A stretch of 64,000 nt of DNA, from contig NZ_WBWA01000020.1 in assembly GCF_008932295.1 (NCBI RefSeq), forward strand, positions 21,425 to 85,424. Direction: 5' to 3'. A model generated the notes under the pieces. It was not told where the DNA came from and did not search any database. It saw only the letters and a list, made by a program, of their open reading frames with translations. This DNA is from Brucella tritici. Its GTDB lineage: Bacteria; Pseudomonadota; Alphaproteobacteria; Rhizobiales; Rhizobiaceae. Positions within the stretch are counted from its first letter, which is position 1. Each line of letters starts with the position of its first letter. Positions 1-9,879 of the stretch are shown piece after piece. The translations under genes and the position numbers were made by a program.

Positions 1-337
1 GCAAATCGTCTTTCTGGATATTCGCGCATCCAAGTGCAGGGCGATAGGTTGCGGTACTTGGTGCGAAAAACCCAAAAATACGCACCGTCACGCTGCTGTT
101 ATTCTTGTCAAGAGAAGCATTCAGAAATCGCAGAAGCGGGTTTCCCGGTGCTTGAACATCGTCTGCAAGAACGGCATCAGCATCCCGGCCTGCAATGAAA
201 ACATTCGAGCAGATGATCTTGGCGGCATAGCCGGTTCCCACACGCAAAAGTTCAGGTGGTCGAACCGTCAGCCAGAGAATTGCTCCAAGCACAATGGCAA
301 GCAGAAGACCGCCGACGAACTTCACAATACGCTTCAT
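1..337 (-). CDS. Serine hydrolase, beta-lactamase family (N-terminal part only)
   Basis: Only the first 112 codons are present; the gene runs off the left edge. The start ATG at 337 follows an AGGGGCAG ribosome binding site. Residues 5-24 form a hydrophobic signal anchor. The stretch after it (GYAAKIICSNVFIAGRD) resembles the leader region of membrane-anchored beta-lactamase/6-aminohexanoate-dimer hydrolase type serine hydrolases, whose SxxK nucleophile comes later and is not visible here. Family placement rests on this N-terminus alone and is tentative. The substrate cannot be inferred. Confidence 0.55.
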   Translation of the reverse strand, partial: MKRIVKFVGGLLLAIVLGAILWLTVRPPELLRVGTGYAAKIICSNVFIAGRDADAVLADDVQAPGNPLLRFLNASLDKNNSSVTVRIFGFFAPSTATYRPALGCANIQKDDL

Positions 338-367
338 ACTGCCCCTCGCAAATAATCATATGTCAGA

Positions 368-1495
368 TCATATCAAGCCGAGATGGCTTGCCAACTCCCG
401 CGCGGCGGCACCGCCTGCCCTGTTTGCACCGATGGTCGAGGCAGACGGGCCATAACCAACAAGATGGATGCGAGGATCAATGGCAACCTGTGTCGCCAAA
501 CGACCGGTCATGAGGATGCCACCTTCCGCATTGCGTAATTGCAACGGGGCAAGATGGTCAAGCGAGCTACGAAATCCCGTGCACCACAAAATAACATCGA
601 AGGATTGTTCGGTTCCATCGCCCCATCGAACACCTGTTTCCATGATCTCGCTGAACATTGGCAACCTGTTGAGCACACCCCTAGCTCGAGCAGCTTCGAT
701 TGCCGGTGTCAATGGCAAACCTGTCACTGAAACCACCGATCCCGGTGGCAAACCTCGGCGTACACGTTCTTCCACCAAAGCCACGGCAGCACGGCCAAGC
801 TCCGGTGTAAACGGGCCTTCCCGGAAAGCAGGCTCTTTCCGCGTGACCCATACAGTTTCTGTCACGCGCGATATCTCGTCCAAAAGTTGCACAGCCGAGA
901 TGCCCGAACCAACAACCAGAACACGTTTACCCTTGAAGGCATCCGCTGTTTGGTAATCACGTGTGTGAAGCTGCTGGCCTTTGAACAGCTCTGCACCGGG
1001 ATAAGGCGGAATATAGGGCGTTTCCCACGTACCCGTTGCGTTGATGATCCCGCGTGCCGAATAGTTGCCACGATCAGTCTCCACGCGAATCCGTTCTCCG
1101 CGGTCACAAACCACTTTGACCATGACGGGGCGGTGCACCGGCAGATTGAACTTTTCTTCATATGCACGGTAATATTGCGGGACGGCAACCGATGCGCGTA
1201 CTTCGCCATTGGTCGTTTCGACAATGTCCTCGAACTTCATGCCGGGGAGATCATGAATGGCGTTCGCGGTTCTGAGCGTCAGCGAAGGCCAGCGGAATTG
1301 CCAAGCTCCGCCCGGTCCTGCAGCCTTATCGAGAACCACGAATTGCCGCTCTCCTGCAAGCCCAAGCTTATTCAGATGATAGGCCGACGAGAGCCCCGCC
1401 TGACCAGCCCCGATGACCACAATGTCGACCTTGCGGGCGACTTTTACATGGCCATTATCGGCTGGCTGCTGATCGACGGACTGTGTATCTGACAT
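368..1495 (-). CDS. FAD/NAD(P)-dependent flavin monooxygenase-like oxidoreductase
   Basis: A 375-residue two-dinucleotide-fold flavoprotein. The FAD-binding GAGQAG motif lies at about residues 29-34 and the NAD(P)-binding GSGISA at about residue 195. Between them is a GTWETPYIP segment, and the C-terminus has the ATG-like CTGFR motif (WCTGFRSSL) typical of flavin-containing monooxygenase/CzcO-like proteins. It is probably a cytosolic NAD(P)H-dependent oxygenase or putative flavoprotein of ion homeostasis; the substrate is unknown. It stands alone between the serine hydrolase and the LtrA gene on the same strand. Confidence 0.8.
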   Translation of the reverse strand: MSDTQSVDQQPADNGHVKVARKVDIVVIGAGQAGLSSAYHLNKLGLAGERQFVVLDKAAGPGGAWQFRWPSLTLRTANAIHDLPGMKFEDIVETTNGEVRASVAVPQYYRAYEEKFNLPVHRPVMVKVVCDRGERIRVETDRGNYSARGIINATGTWETPYIPPYPGAELFKGQQLHTRDYQTADAFKGKRVLVVGSGISAVQLLDEISRVTETVWVTRKEPAFREGPFTPELGRAAVALVEERVRRGLPPGSVVSVTGLPLTPAIEAARARGVLNRLPMFSEIMETGVRWGDGTEQSFDVILWCTGFRSSLDHLAPLQLRNAEGGILMTGRLATQVAIDPRIHLVGYGPSASTIGANRAGGAAARELASHLGLI

Positions 1496-1568
1496 AATGC
1501 CTTACGAGCTTCCCAAAAGTGACCTGTGTCCGTAGATAGGGATCGGACGACAACGCCGAAAGCCCCGC

Positions 1569-2759
1569 CTATCCTGCCGTCGCAGCGCTGCGCAGTCTTT
1601 TATTGCGCCCCTCCCAAATACTCACAACCAGCATGATAACCGTCGTCAATATGCCCATTTCCAACAGATCGGCCACATAGCCGACCGGGATCGCGATCAG
1701 CAGGGCCAGGACGCCAAAAATGTGCGACATGGGAATGACACCATAGACGACCTTCTTGTAGATCGCGCTACCGATCAGGTAGATCGCTGGTCCCGCTACC
1801 AGAATAAGAACATAGGCTGTTTTCAACGGGTCGTGCGGATGCTCCATCACCAGATCGTTTCCGACTGCAGTTGCGATAATACCCGCAACCAGAATGGCAT
1901 GGACATAGTGAAAGTATGCGCCAATCCGCCCGGAATCGGTGGAATGGGTGATTGTTTCTGTTGCGTCCTTGCTGGAAGTGCCAAAATACAGCCACCACAT
2001 GGCAAGCGTGCCGACAAAGGTTGCAAGCAGGGCCGACATGAGAGGCATATTCCATTCTTCAGCACTGGAAAGGGACGCACCAGTAGCCAGCAACGTTTCG
2101 CCGAGCGCCACGATCACGAACAACTGGCATCGTTCTGCAAGATGCCCCCCCTCTATGGTCCAGTCGCTGGTATGGGAACGTCCCAGGCCCGGTAGCGCAA
2201 AGCCCAGCATCGGCGATAAATATTCGCAAAGTACGGCAATCAGCCACAAGGCCATACGAGCCTCATGCTCGACGAAACAACCGGCTATCCAGAAGACAGC
2301 GGAAATCACAAACCATCCGAGCATTCGCCGGTAATTGGCGGCAAGCGGATGGCTCTGCCCCAAGACAAACACGATATAGGCAGTCCGACCGGCCTGCATT
2401 GCCACATAAGCCAGCGCGAATATCCAGCTTTTGTCTGCGAAAGCGCCGGGGATGGAGGAGGCCATAATCAAACCGAGCAGCATCACGCAGAACAAAAGGC
2501 TGCGTATCTGCGGCGTCTCCGGGTTGAACCAGTTTGTTACCCAGCAGGTATATTGCCAGCCGAGCCACACTGCGAACCAGAGGATCAGCGTTTCGACAAC
2601 GCCGGTCAGCGTCAGATTGTGCAGAAGCTCATGGCTCAATTGCGTAACTGCGAAAACATACACCAGATCGAAGAACAGTTCCTCGAAGGTAACCCGGGCA
2701 TGATGCCCGTCTCGTTGTCTCAAAAGCGGATGTTCAGCGACAGCAGAAGCTGTATTCAT
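1569..2759 (-). CDS. Low temperature requirement protein A (LtrA) family membrane protein
   Basis: A polytopic membrane protein of about 396 residues. Near the N-terminus it carries the family hallmark EELFFDLVYVFAVTQLSHEL, followed by roughly ten hydrophobic helices. The ATG at 2759 was chosen because GGGGAAGG sits 9 nt upstream; a longer frame begins at 2801 but its added residues look non-coding. LtrA was first linked to growth in the cold in Listeria, but the biochemical role of the family is not settled. No partner gene is evident. Confidence 0.8.
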   Translation of the reverse strand: MNTASAVAEHPLLRQRDGHHARVTFEELFFDLVYVFAVTQLSHELLHNLTLTGVVETLILWFAVWLGWQYTCWVTNWFNPETPQIRSLLFCVMLLGLIMASSIPGAFADKSWIFALAYVAMQAGRTAYIVFVLGQSHPLAANYRRMLGWFVISAVFWIAGCFVEHEARMALWLIAVLCEYLSPMLGFALPGLGRSHTSDWTIEGGHLAERCQLFVIVALGETLLATGASLSSAEEWNMPLMSALLATFVGTLAMWWLYFGTSSKDATETITHSTDSGRIGAYFHYVHAILVAGIIATAVGNDLVMEHPHDPLKTAYVLILVAGPAIYLIGSAIYKKVVYGVIPMSHIFGVLALLIAIPVGYVADLLEMGILTTVIMLVVSIWEGRNKRLRSAATAG

Positions 2760-2879
2760 GCGAATGTACCTTCCCCTCAGACGGCAAGCATTCAATGCCA
2801 CTGCCTAATAGCTTAGCCCGCAGTCGATCAGCCGTATATCCGAATGTGCTGATTTCCACTTAAAGAAGGCAGCGTCAGC

Positions 2880-4100
2880 TTATTTCTCGCGGAGCGTGTT
2901 ACCTGCCTTGAGCCGTGTATCGATACCATCCGCTGCCGCAAGGCCCATAGCGAAACAGGCGGTCAGGAGATAACCGCCGGTCGGAGCCTCCCAGTCAATC
3001 ATCTCTCCTGCAACGAAAATGCCAGGCAGCTTTGGCAACATGTAGTTCTTGTCGATTTCGTGCCAGCGAATACCGCCTGCTGACGAAATCACTTCATCCA
3101 ACGGGCGTGGGCGGAGTAGCGGAATGGAAAGAGCCTTGATCGTGGCGGCCAGTGCTTCCGGATTTCTGTCGCGGGTGAACTCAGTCACAAGAGCTGCCTT
3201 CACGCCGGTCAGACCTGCTGCCTTGCGCAGAAGGTTACCGAAGCTCAGCTTTGCATCTTGCCGGGAAATGTCAGCCACCAGCCGCTCAAGAGTTCGTCCC
3301 GGAACAAGATCAAGTGTCAGAAACGCCTTTCCGTTCTCCTGCAAGCTGTCGCGCAGAGCTGCGGAATGGGCATAAACAAGACTACCCTCCACCCCGCCGC
3401 GCGTAATGACAAACTCGCCCTGTGTCGTGCCTGCACTGGACGTCGCGGTGACCGACTTCACCGGTTCACCGGCAAAGCGTTCGGCAAAGAAATCACTCCA
3501 GGCAACATCAAAACCGCAATTTGCAGGTTGAAACGGCGCTATATCGATTAATTTGCGTCGAAACTCATCAATCCAGAGGCCATTGGAACCGAGTTTTGGC
3601 CAGCTTCCGCCACCAAAAGCAAAGAGCACAGCGTCACATGTAATCGTCTGAATACCATCCGGGTTCTCGATACGGAGACCATTGCCCTCGAAGCCAAGCC
3701 AGCGATGTCGAGTGAGAATGCGAACACCCTGATCTTCCAGACGTTTTCCCCACGCCCGCAAAAGCGGCGACGCCTTCATCGCCTTGGGAAAAACACGGCC
3801 GGATGAACCTATAAAAGTCTCCGCACCAAGTTCATCCGCCCATATGCGTAATTCGGTCGAACCAAAAGCGGTCAACGCTGGTAATATACGGTCGCGGCTT
3901 GAGCCGAACCGCTTCGCAAAAGCTGCAAATTCTTCCGAATGCGTAATATTCAGGCCAGACTTGCCAGCGAGCAGAAACTTGCGACCAACCGTGGGCATCT
4001 GTTCGTAAACCGTCACGCGATAGCCTTGCGCGGACAATCTTTCGGCGGCCATCAGACCAGATGGCCCGCCTCCAAGAATGGCGATATTGCCTTCAGGCAT
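2880..4100 (-). CDS. HI0933/YhiN-like flavoprotein (TIGR03862 type)
   Basis: A protein of about 406 residues with an N-terminal FAD-binding Rossmann motif (ILGGGPSG) and the later TGGYLLTACFAMG segment that closes the FAD site in the HI0933 family. The first residues after the fold (EQMPTVGRKFLLAGKSGLNITHS) are also typical of this family. These are NAD(P)/FAD-dependent oxidoreductases of unproven function. The start is either ATG 4100 or the GTG directly before it (4103), both served by GAGG about 8-11 nt upstream. It ends just inside the intergenic stretch before the LtrA gene. Confidence 0.8.
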   Translation of the reverse strand: MPEGNIAILGGGPSGLMAAERLSAQGYRVTVYEQMPTVGRKFLLAGKSGLNITHSEEFAAFAKRFGSSRDRILPALTAFGSTELRIWADELGAETFIGSSGRVFPKAMKASPLLRAWGKRLEDQGVRILTRHRWLGFEGNGLRIENPDGIQTITCDAVLFAFGGGSWPKLGSNGLWIDEFRRKLIDIAPFQPANCGFDVAWSDFFAERFAGEPVKSVTATSSAGTTQGEFVITRGGVEGSLVYAHSAALRDSLQENGKAFLTLDLVPGRTLERLVADISRQDAKLSFGNLLRKAAGLTGVKAALVTEFTRDRNPEALAATIKALSIPLLRPRPLDEVISSAGGIRWHEIDKNYMLPKLPGIFVAGEMIDWEAPTGGYLLTACFAMGLAAADGIDTRLKAGNTLREK

Positions 4101-4124
4101 CACGGTGTCAGCCTCGCCGAAGTA

Positions 4125-6698
4125 TTAATCCTGCTTCTCCAGCATTTCCTTAACAGTTGTCGCCAACTGTTTGAGTGAGAAAGGCTTTGGTAGGAATCCG
4201 AACTTGGCATCGGCTGGAAGATTACGTGCAAATGCATCCTCCGCATAACCCGATACGAAAATGAACTTGATATCAGGATAAGTCTTGCGCAGTTCGCGCA
4301 GCAGCGTCGGACCATCCATTTCAGGCATGACCACATCCGATACGACGATATCCACCTCACCGCCAAGTTCGGCCATGACCTCAAGCGCTTCGACACCGGA
4401 CGCTGCTTCGTGAACGGTATATCCACGCGACTGAAGTGCACGCACGCCGCCCATACGGACCGCATCCTCATCTTCCACCAGAAGCACTGTCGCCGAACCG
4501 GAAAGGTCGGTCGCTTTCTCGACCTTCTTTTCCTTCACAACGACTGGCGCATCGTCGGCGCGTTTTTCCTCGATAAGACGCGGCAGGAAGATCTTGAACG
4601 TCGTGCCTTTTCCAACTTCGGAATCACAGTAGATGAAGCCACCGGTCTGCTTGATGATGCCATAGACCATCGACAGACCGAGCCCGGTGCCCTTACCCAC
4701 TTCCTTCGTCGTAAAGAACGGCTCGAAAATCTTTTCAAGCACGTCCGCAGGAATACCCGTTCCGGTATCTTCCACTTCGAAGACCACATAATCTGCTTCC
4801 GGCAGATCACGATAATGAAGCTTTGCAGCTTCCTGCGTCGACACGTTACGCGTACGCAACGTGATTGCACCGCCTTCCGGCATAGCGTCGCGTGCATTCA
4901 CCGCCAGATTGACAGCAACTTGTTCAAACTGCCCGAGGTCGGCCTTGACCGGCCAGAGATCGCGTCCATGATCGATCTTCAGCTCGATATCCTTGCCGAC
5001 AAGACGTGCCAGCAACATGCGCAGGTCTGCAAGTACATCGGTCAGATCGAGCACTTCAGGGCGAAGTGTCTGACGACGCGAGAATGCCAGAAGCTGGCGC
5101 ACCAGCGAGGCCGCGCGATTGGCATTCTGCTTTATGTTCATGATGTCCGGGAAGGACGGATCGGATGCGCGATGGTTCGTCAACAGCAAATCCGACGACA
5201 TGATGATCGCCGTCAGAACGTTGTTGAAGTCATGCGCAATGCCGCCAGCGAGCTGGCCGACGGCCTGCATCTTCTGGCTCTGCGCCATCTGGTTTTCGAG
5301 AGCTTTCTGCTCGGTCGTCTCGACAGCCGAGATAATCGCCGCTTCTTCGGCGCGCTCGCCACCCAGATCGGTTACAGGGCTCATGTAAAAGCGGATATGC
5401 CGCTCTTCATTACCCGGCAAAACCGTATCGACAGGCGAAATGCTCGCCTGCCCGGCGAAGGCGGCTGCAAGTGCCCTGTTGAAGGTCTCGCGGTCGCGCT
5501 CGTGCACAACGATTTCAAGCTTTGCATTGCCATCAATCGCATCACGATCGACAACCGGAGCGAAAATATCGAGGAAGCGCGCGTTGGTGCGCAATATATG
5601 TCCGGCGGCATCAACCGCAGCGATGGCCATCGGAGCCGAGTTGAAGAAGCGCGTGAAGCGTACTTCGGCGGAGCGCAGCGCCATTGATGAGTCTTCACCC
5701 TCCGCACGATCCAGAACGATGGTACGGCTCGTACCGCGTGTTCCATCACGCGCGGCCTGAACGCGGTGATAGAAGCGAACAGCGAGGCTCTGTCCGTTCC
5801 GCTTGATAAGGTCAAGATCGATAACTGTGTTACGGCTCGTGCCCGGCTCGGCTTTCACCGCCTTGATGAGTGCCATCCCGCTGCCTGCCACGATATCGTT
5901 GAGTGTCAACGATCCCGGCGTGAACTGGGTCAGATCGACGCCAAGCCATTCCGCAAGCGTCGCATTGAGATAGATGATCCGACCCGAAGGATCAGCGGAA
6001 AAGAAGCCCGCTGGTGCATGGTCAAGGTGATTGATGGCTTCCTGCAGTTCCTGAAAGAAACGCTCCTGCTCCGCACGCTCGTCGGAAATATCCGCGATCT
6101 GCCAGGCAACGAGCGGGCTTTTGAATTCCTGCCCCGCCTCGATAGGACGTGCCTTGATGCGATACCAGACTGGAGCCAGCGAACCATGAGCTTCACGAGA
6201 AAGACCGCCGGAAAGCCGCACTTCCTCTTGTGCCGACAGACCATCGCGAACGGCATTCGTCAGGCGGTAAACGGCATCTGATGCCGCTGGTTCAGCCGTC
6301 AGCACATTATCAAGTGAGCGAACGCCTTCGGCACTAGCAACTCCGGTCATGGCAGCATAAGCCTGATTGGCATAAACAATCTGGCCACGAGCATCGGAAA
6401 TAACCGTTCCTTCAGGCTGCGAATCCATGAACGAATGAGCAAGGTCCTGCTCACCGTTCTTCTGGCTGAACTGAATGAGGCCGGTTGCAGCGCCGAAAAG
6501 ATAGAAGACGCCTACCATCGAAAGAATGCCCATGAGGACAAGGGCAAATCCGTCTCCCAACTGGTCGCGAAACACAAAATAGGCGATTGCGGCGACAGTC
6601 AGCAAAATGCCGACGATCAACAGGCGAAGGGCACCGCTGCGATTGCGCTTGGGCATTACGAGCGGTTTCGGGTAAGCGTTGTCCGTCTGTCGCGACAT
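4125..6698 (-). CDS. cckA: Cell-cycle hybrid histidine kinase CckA
   Basis: About 857 residues. Two membrane helices lie at roughly residues 23-43 and 50-75, followed by PAS-like sensor modules to about 480. The histidine kinase core has the phospho-His near 489 (GGIAHDFNN), an N box ([14 protein letters not shown]) and G boxes ([16 protein letters not shown]). A receiver domain spans about 735-857 with phospho-acceptor Asp near 788 ([12 protein letters not shown]). This is the architecture of CckA, which phosphorylates ChpT and thereby CtrA/CpdR in the essential alphaproteobacterial cell-cycle relay. I chose ATG 6698; the frame extends to 6785. It lies 21 nt upstream of the HI0933-like gene. 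Confidence 0.92.
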   Translation of the reverse strand: MSRQTDNAYPKPLVMPKRNRSGALRLLIVGILLTVAAIAYFVFRDQLGDGFALVLMGILSMVGVFYLFGAATGLIQFSQKNGEQDLAHSFMDSQPEGTVISDARGQIVYANQAYAAMTGVASAEGVRSLDNVLTAEPAASDAVYRLTNAVRDGLSAQEEVRLSGGLSREAHGSLAPVWYRIKARPIEAGQEFKSPLVAWQIADISDERAEQERFFQELQEAINHLDHAPAGFFSADPSGRIIYLNATLAEWLGVDLTQFTPGSLTLNDIVAGSGMALIKAVKAEPGTSRNTVIDLDLIKRNGQSLAVRFYHRVQAARDGTRGTSRTIVLDRAEGEDSSMALRSAEVRFTRFFNSAPMAIAAVDAAGHILRTNARFLDIFAPVVDRDAIDGNAKLEIVVHERDRETFNRALAAAFAGQASISPVDTVLPGNEERHIRFYMSPVTDLGGERAEEAAIISAVETTEQKALENQMAQSQKMQAVGQLAGGIAHDFNNVLTAIIMSSDLLLTNHRASDPSFPDIMNIKQNANRAASLVRQLLAFSRRQTLRPEVLDLTDVLADLRMLLARLVGKDIELKIDHGRDLWPVKADLGQFEQVAVNLAVNARDAMPEGGAITLRTRNVSTQEAAKLHYRDLPEADYVVFEVEDTGTGIPADVLEKIFEPFFTTKEVGKGTGLGLSMVYGIIKQTGGFIYCDSEVGKGTTFKIFLPRLIEEKRADDAPVVVKEKKVEKATDLSGSATVLLVEDEDAVRMGGVRALQSRGYTVHEAASGVEALEVMAELGGEVDIVVSDVVMPEMDGPTLLRELRKTYPDIKFIFVSGYAEDAFARNLPADAKFGFLPKPFSLKQLATTVKEMLEKQD

Positions 6699-7126
6699 CA
6701 AGCCTGCTGCCCTTTCATGTTGCGTGGCTGGGCACCAACGGGCATCAGCGTGCTCCGGGTGCCTTGTGTTTTTTCGATCAGCCAAGACGTCATTTCAATC
6801 ATCCGCATATCCGATTTTCTCGAATGCACTTTTCTGCGCAGTTCAGCTATCGCGTGGGAACGCGCAGCCAATATGTCAGGGTATATCCGATTCGCAGAAT
6901 GCGTTAATCGGCGAGCAGTACAAGCATTGCTGCACTGAAACGGTGCAAATCGGACTTTTTTGCACCGTTTTGCCTGGGGATCATATATTTCTCGCATTTC
7001 CAAGAAACATTCCCAAGGCTTAGAAATTCAACTACTGTACCAATCATGTGATGATGCGGAGTGTCAGGGGAAGCGCAGCCTCCATTCGTCGCAGGTTTTT
7101 CGTTTATTGTATAAGAGGGTATCCGC
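6699..7126. other. Divergent intergenic region between cckA and the FliO-like gene
   Basis: About 430 bp holding the 5' regions of two divergent genes. The only strong structure I see is the inverted repeat at 6938-6970, listed separately. Frames here (for example one ending in TGATG at the cckA start) look like chance openings. I find no convincing CtrA box (TTAA-N7-TTAA). Confidence 0.6.
6938..6970. repeat. 12-bp perfect inverted repeat upstream of cckA
   Basis: Arms AAACGGTGCAAA (6938-6949) and TTTGCACCGTTT (6959-6970) are perfectly complementary around a 9-nt spacer. On the plus strand the right arm runs into TTTTGCC, so it could act as a weak terminator. It could also be an operator, or part of a small RNA transcribed between cckA and the FliO-like gene. 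Function is unknown. Confidence 0.6.
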
Positions 7127-8398
7127 ATGAAGGAATGGCTCAGCGGCATCGTTGGAGAGAGTGCGGCTAATATTGTTGGCTTCATCCTAATATTTGCGAT
7201 CATTCTTGGCGGAATTTTCGTTGTTCTCAGCATCATTCGCCGTTTCAGCGGCGGTACTTTCGTCTCTAACGGGCGTACGCGGCAACCGCGCCTTTCGGTG
7301 ATGGATGCTGCAGCAGTCGATAGCCGACGCAAGCTGGTCCTTATTCGCCGTGACGATGTGGAACATCTGCTGCTCATCGGTGGGCCGACCGACGTTGTGG
7401 TGGAACAGAATATCGTGATGGAATCGCGTGCCCATGCACGTGTGCAGGCTTCACGCATAGAACCTGAGCACATCGAGCGCTTCAAACAGCACGAAGCAAC
7501 ACTGACCAATGAAAAGGCGGAGCGCCCTGCTCTTCCACTGCAAACACCGCAGGCCGAAGAGAAGGACGAAGCGATCCAGATCACGTCCGCAATTGAAACG
7601 CCGGTTTATCGCAAGCCTGAGCCAGCACGAGAAGAGCCGATCCAGCAGGCGGCTGCGCCTGTACGTGTTCCGCCACAGGCTCCAACGGCACCCATCCCAC
7701 CTCGGCCGCCTGTCGAAACGAAATCCGCTCAACCACCCCAGCCACGGCCTCAACCGCGCCCGGCGCCGAATTATCCGCCGCAGCCCCGTACAGTATTGCC
7801 GCCCCGTCCCGCGCAAGCACAGCCGCAGTCAACACGTGCACATCCGGCCTATCCGTTGAGCCAGGTTTCACGGGGTGTTCTGAGTTCGACCTCCTCCGGC
7901 GCGGCGGCAGCTGCCGGTGTTGCCGCAGCATCGGTTGCTTCTGCAAATCTCGGCAGCATCGTTCCCGAGCGTGAAACAACGGTCACGGATAAATCCCCTT
8001 CGGTCGACGTGACTGTGCCCACAATCTCCTCCACTGCGGCACCTGCTTTCAGCACCCCTTCAGAACCGAAGCGCGTAGAGCCTGAAATCACGGTTGCCGA
8101 GCCTAAGCTGACAGAACCCGAGGCTACGTCTGCAGAAACGCCCAGCGATGATCTGGCTGATCTTGGGGGTGCGTTGCATGACGCGATAGTTACGGACGTT
8201 AATTCAGAGGGTGTCGCCAGCGACGACGCCAAGGAAGCGATCTCGTTTGACACGGAATTCTTCGAGAATGAGCTTCTGAGCTCGCTGGATATTTCCGCAA
8301 CCGATGATAGTGTTGAAGACAAAGCCAAGGATGACATCGAGGATGAGATGGAAAAGCTCCTCGGTGAATTGACCAAGGATGAGATTCGCAGAAGCTGA
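7127..8398 (+). CDS. FliO-like single-pass membrane protein with long Pro-rich/acidic tail
   Basis: A 423-residue protein preceded by AGAGGG. One transmembrane helix spans residues 15-37, followed by a conserved basic cytoplasmic module (DSRRKLVLIRRDDVEHLLLIGG, about 67-88) matching the FliO family of flagellar export components. The rest is low complexity: a Pro/Gln-rich stretch at about 165-245, then a long acidic tail. FliO proteins are normally near 100-150 residues, so the tail is an added feature. No other flagellar gene is nearby, so a flagellar role is an inference from the family only. Confidence 0.65.
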   Translation: MKEWLSGIVGESAANIVGFILIFAIILGGIFVVLSIIRRFSGGTFVSNGRTRQPRLSVMDAAAVDSRRKLVLIRRDDVEHLLLIGGPTDVVVEQNIVMESRAHARVQASRIEPEHIERFKQHEATLTNEKAERPALPLQTPQAEEKDEAIQITSAIETPVYRKPEPAREEPIQQAAAPVRVPPQAPTAPIPPRPPVETKSAQPPQPRPQPRPAPNYPPQPRTVLPPRPAQAQPQSTRAHPAYPLSQVSRGVLSSTSSGAAAAAGVAAASVASANLGSIVPERETTVTDKSPSVDVTVPTISSTAAPAFSTPSEPKRVEPEITVAEPKLTEPEATSAETPSDDLADLGGALHDAIVTDVNSEGVASDDAKEAISFDTEFFENELLSSLDISATDDSVEDKAKDDIEDEMEKLLGELTKDEIRRS

Positions 8399-8431
8399 AC
8401 TTCCAGCCGAAATGCATCTCGATAAAAGAAA

Positions 8432-8465
8432 ATAGGCTGCGAAAAACGCAGCCTATAAATTTTTC
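8432..8465. terminator. Bidirectional intrinsic terminator
   Basis: A 10-bp perfect stem, ATAGGCTGCG (8432-8441) with CGCAGCCTAT (8447-8456) and a 5-nt A loop. It is followed by AAATTTTT on the plus strand and by TTTTC on the minus strand. It serves the convergent FliO-like and dksA genes. Confidence 0.85.
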
Positions 8466-8480
8466 AAACCGTCTTGAAAC

Positions 8481-8897
8481 TTAATCGTCGCGATAGACTT
8501 TCTCACGACGCTCGTGGCGCTCCTGCGCTTCGATGGATAGCGTAGCGATCGGACGCGCATCAAGCCGCTTCAAGCTGATAGGTTCTCCCGTTTCCTCGCA
8601 GAAGCCGTATGTTCCCTCATCAATGCGGCTCAGGGCCGCGTCGATTTTGGATATCAATTTGCGCTGCCTGTCGCGAGCACGTAGCTCAATTGCCCGATCC
8701 GTTTCGGAGGATGCCCTATCCGCCAGGTCGGGGTGGTTTGCATTTTCCTGCTGTAGCGCTTCAAGCGTTTCGCGCGCTTCCCGCAGAATATCATTCTTCC
8801 ACGCGATCAGTTTCGTGCGGAAGTAAGACTTCTGCCGCTCATTCATGAACGGCTCGTCTTCAGTGGGCCTATAGTCAAGGTCAATCAATTCACTCAT
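8481..8897 (-). CDS. dksA: DksA/TraR-family RNA polymerase secondary-channel regulator
   Basis: 138 residues. A long coiled coil (about 30-95) has the tip Asp60 and Ala62 (DRAS) that correspond to the ppGpp/RNAP-active tip in E. coli DksA. The C-terminal finger follows (YGFCEETGEPI). Only Cys100 of the usual four zinc-binding cysteines is present; the others are Thr103, Ser121 and Ala124. Such degenerate fingers are known in alphaproteobacterial DksA proteins. Start ATG 8897 has GGGG about 9 nt upstream. It would act with ppGpp on stable RNA and stress promoters. Confidence 0.9.
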   Translation of the reverse strand: MSELIDLDYRPTEDEPFMNERQKSYFRTKLIAWKNDILREARETLEALQQENANHPDLADRASSETDRAIELRARDRQRKLISKIDAALSRIDEGTYGFCEETGEPISLKRLDARPIATLSIEAQERHERREKVYRDD

Positions 8898-9286
8898 TCT
8901 GAATTACCCCACATCTAGGAGACGCGAGCGGTTATATAGTTCCATAGCAACAAGGACACAACATCAAACAACCGTATCCCACTACTTTTTAGTGCATCAA
9001 TTTTGTATGATTTTGCATCAAAATTATGCAATCAAAAAATGTTTGTAAAAAGTTGCTCTTTAGACTTTCAGAATAACTTCAATCGATTGCCAATAAAGTG
9101 GGTATATTTTCCAGTCTCAGCCACCATCAAACTGAGTCAGTATCATCCGCCTAATAATTAGGCATATACCCCCTGCAAATAATGCTGACAGACATCAAAA
9201 AATCGGGAAAATGGGCTTATGGGCGGCTCATTTGCGCTCCGAACATGGCCGGAAATGCTCACCAAACACAGCTTGGAACGTTACAG
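8898..9286. other. AT-rich intergenic region upstream of dksA and sixA
   Basis: About 390 bp without a supported gene, between divergent dksA and the SixA gene. It is clearly more AT-rich than its surroundings. It contains an inverted repeat TTGCAT (9013-9018) / ATGCAA (9026-9031) inside an A/T tract, which could be a protein-binding site. No promoter can be assigned with confidence. Confidence 0.5.
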
Positions 9287-9787
9287 ATGAGTCGTTTGCT
9301 TCTCCTAAGACATGCCAAAGCCGCGTGGGCAAAACCCGGAATGAAGGATTTCGACCGCCCTCTCGACCTGGAAGGCAAAGCTTCGCTCGACCGGCTTGCA
9401 AGAGCAATGAAGGCTGTCGAGCTTTATCCTGATCTGGTGGTCCTTTCAGGTTCATGCAGAACGAGGGAAACTGCGTTCGGTATTGTTGAACGTCTGGAGA
9501 TCAAGGTCGAAACCGTTGTCGATGACACAATCTATAGCGGCGGCGCGGCTGATTATATGCAAGCCATACGCAAATATGGCGATGTGCCGACGCTGATGCT
9601 GGTCGGACATAATCCCAGCATTGAAGATCTGGCACTCGCCTTATGTGGTGAAGGCAACAAGGATGGCCTCTTGAAGCTCCGTGCAGGTTTTCCAACTGCC
9701 GCACTGGCAAATATCACGTTTCCAGTTTCGCTAGGCGAGCTCGAGCGCGGTACCGGTTGCCTCGAGAGTTTTATGTTGCCTCAGTAG
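9287..9787 (+). CDS. SixA-type histidine phosphatase
   Basis: About 166 residues starting MSRLLLLRHAKAAW; the RHAK motif supplies the phospho-accepting His of the phosphoglycerate mutase-like fold. The later VGHNPSIEDLA supplies the second catalytic His. SixA enzymes remove phosphate from His on phosphorelay or PTS proteins. ATG 9287 is preferred over an upstream ATG at 9182 because the family motif begins three residues in and GGAA lies upstream. The target phosphorelay is unknown; CckA is a few kilobases away but that proximity is not evidence. Confidence 0.85.
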   Translation: MSRLLLLRHAKAAWAKPGMKDFDRPLDLEGKASLDRLARAMKAVELYPDLVVLSGSCRTRETAFGIVERLEIKVETVVDDTIYSGGAADYMQAIRKYGDVPTLMLVGHNPSIEDLALALCGEGNKDGLLKLRAGFPTAALANITFPVSLGELERGTGCLESFMLPQ

Positions 9788-9879
9788 ATTTTCCTTAAGT
9801 ACACTGACATTCCTTGCCAAGACCGCAGACGCGACCCTATCTATACCGCTGACAGATCGATGATTTCGGCGAGGGTTAA

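Noticed and set aside
6698..7003. A 101-codon minus frame whose TGA overlaps the cckA ATG (TGATG)
   Set aside because: Composition is unlike a protein, it crosses the inverted repeat at 6938-6970, and no family is recognisable.
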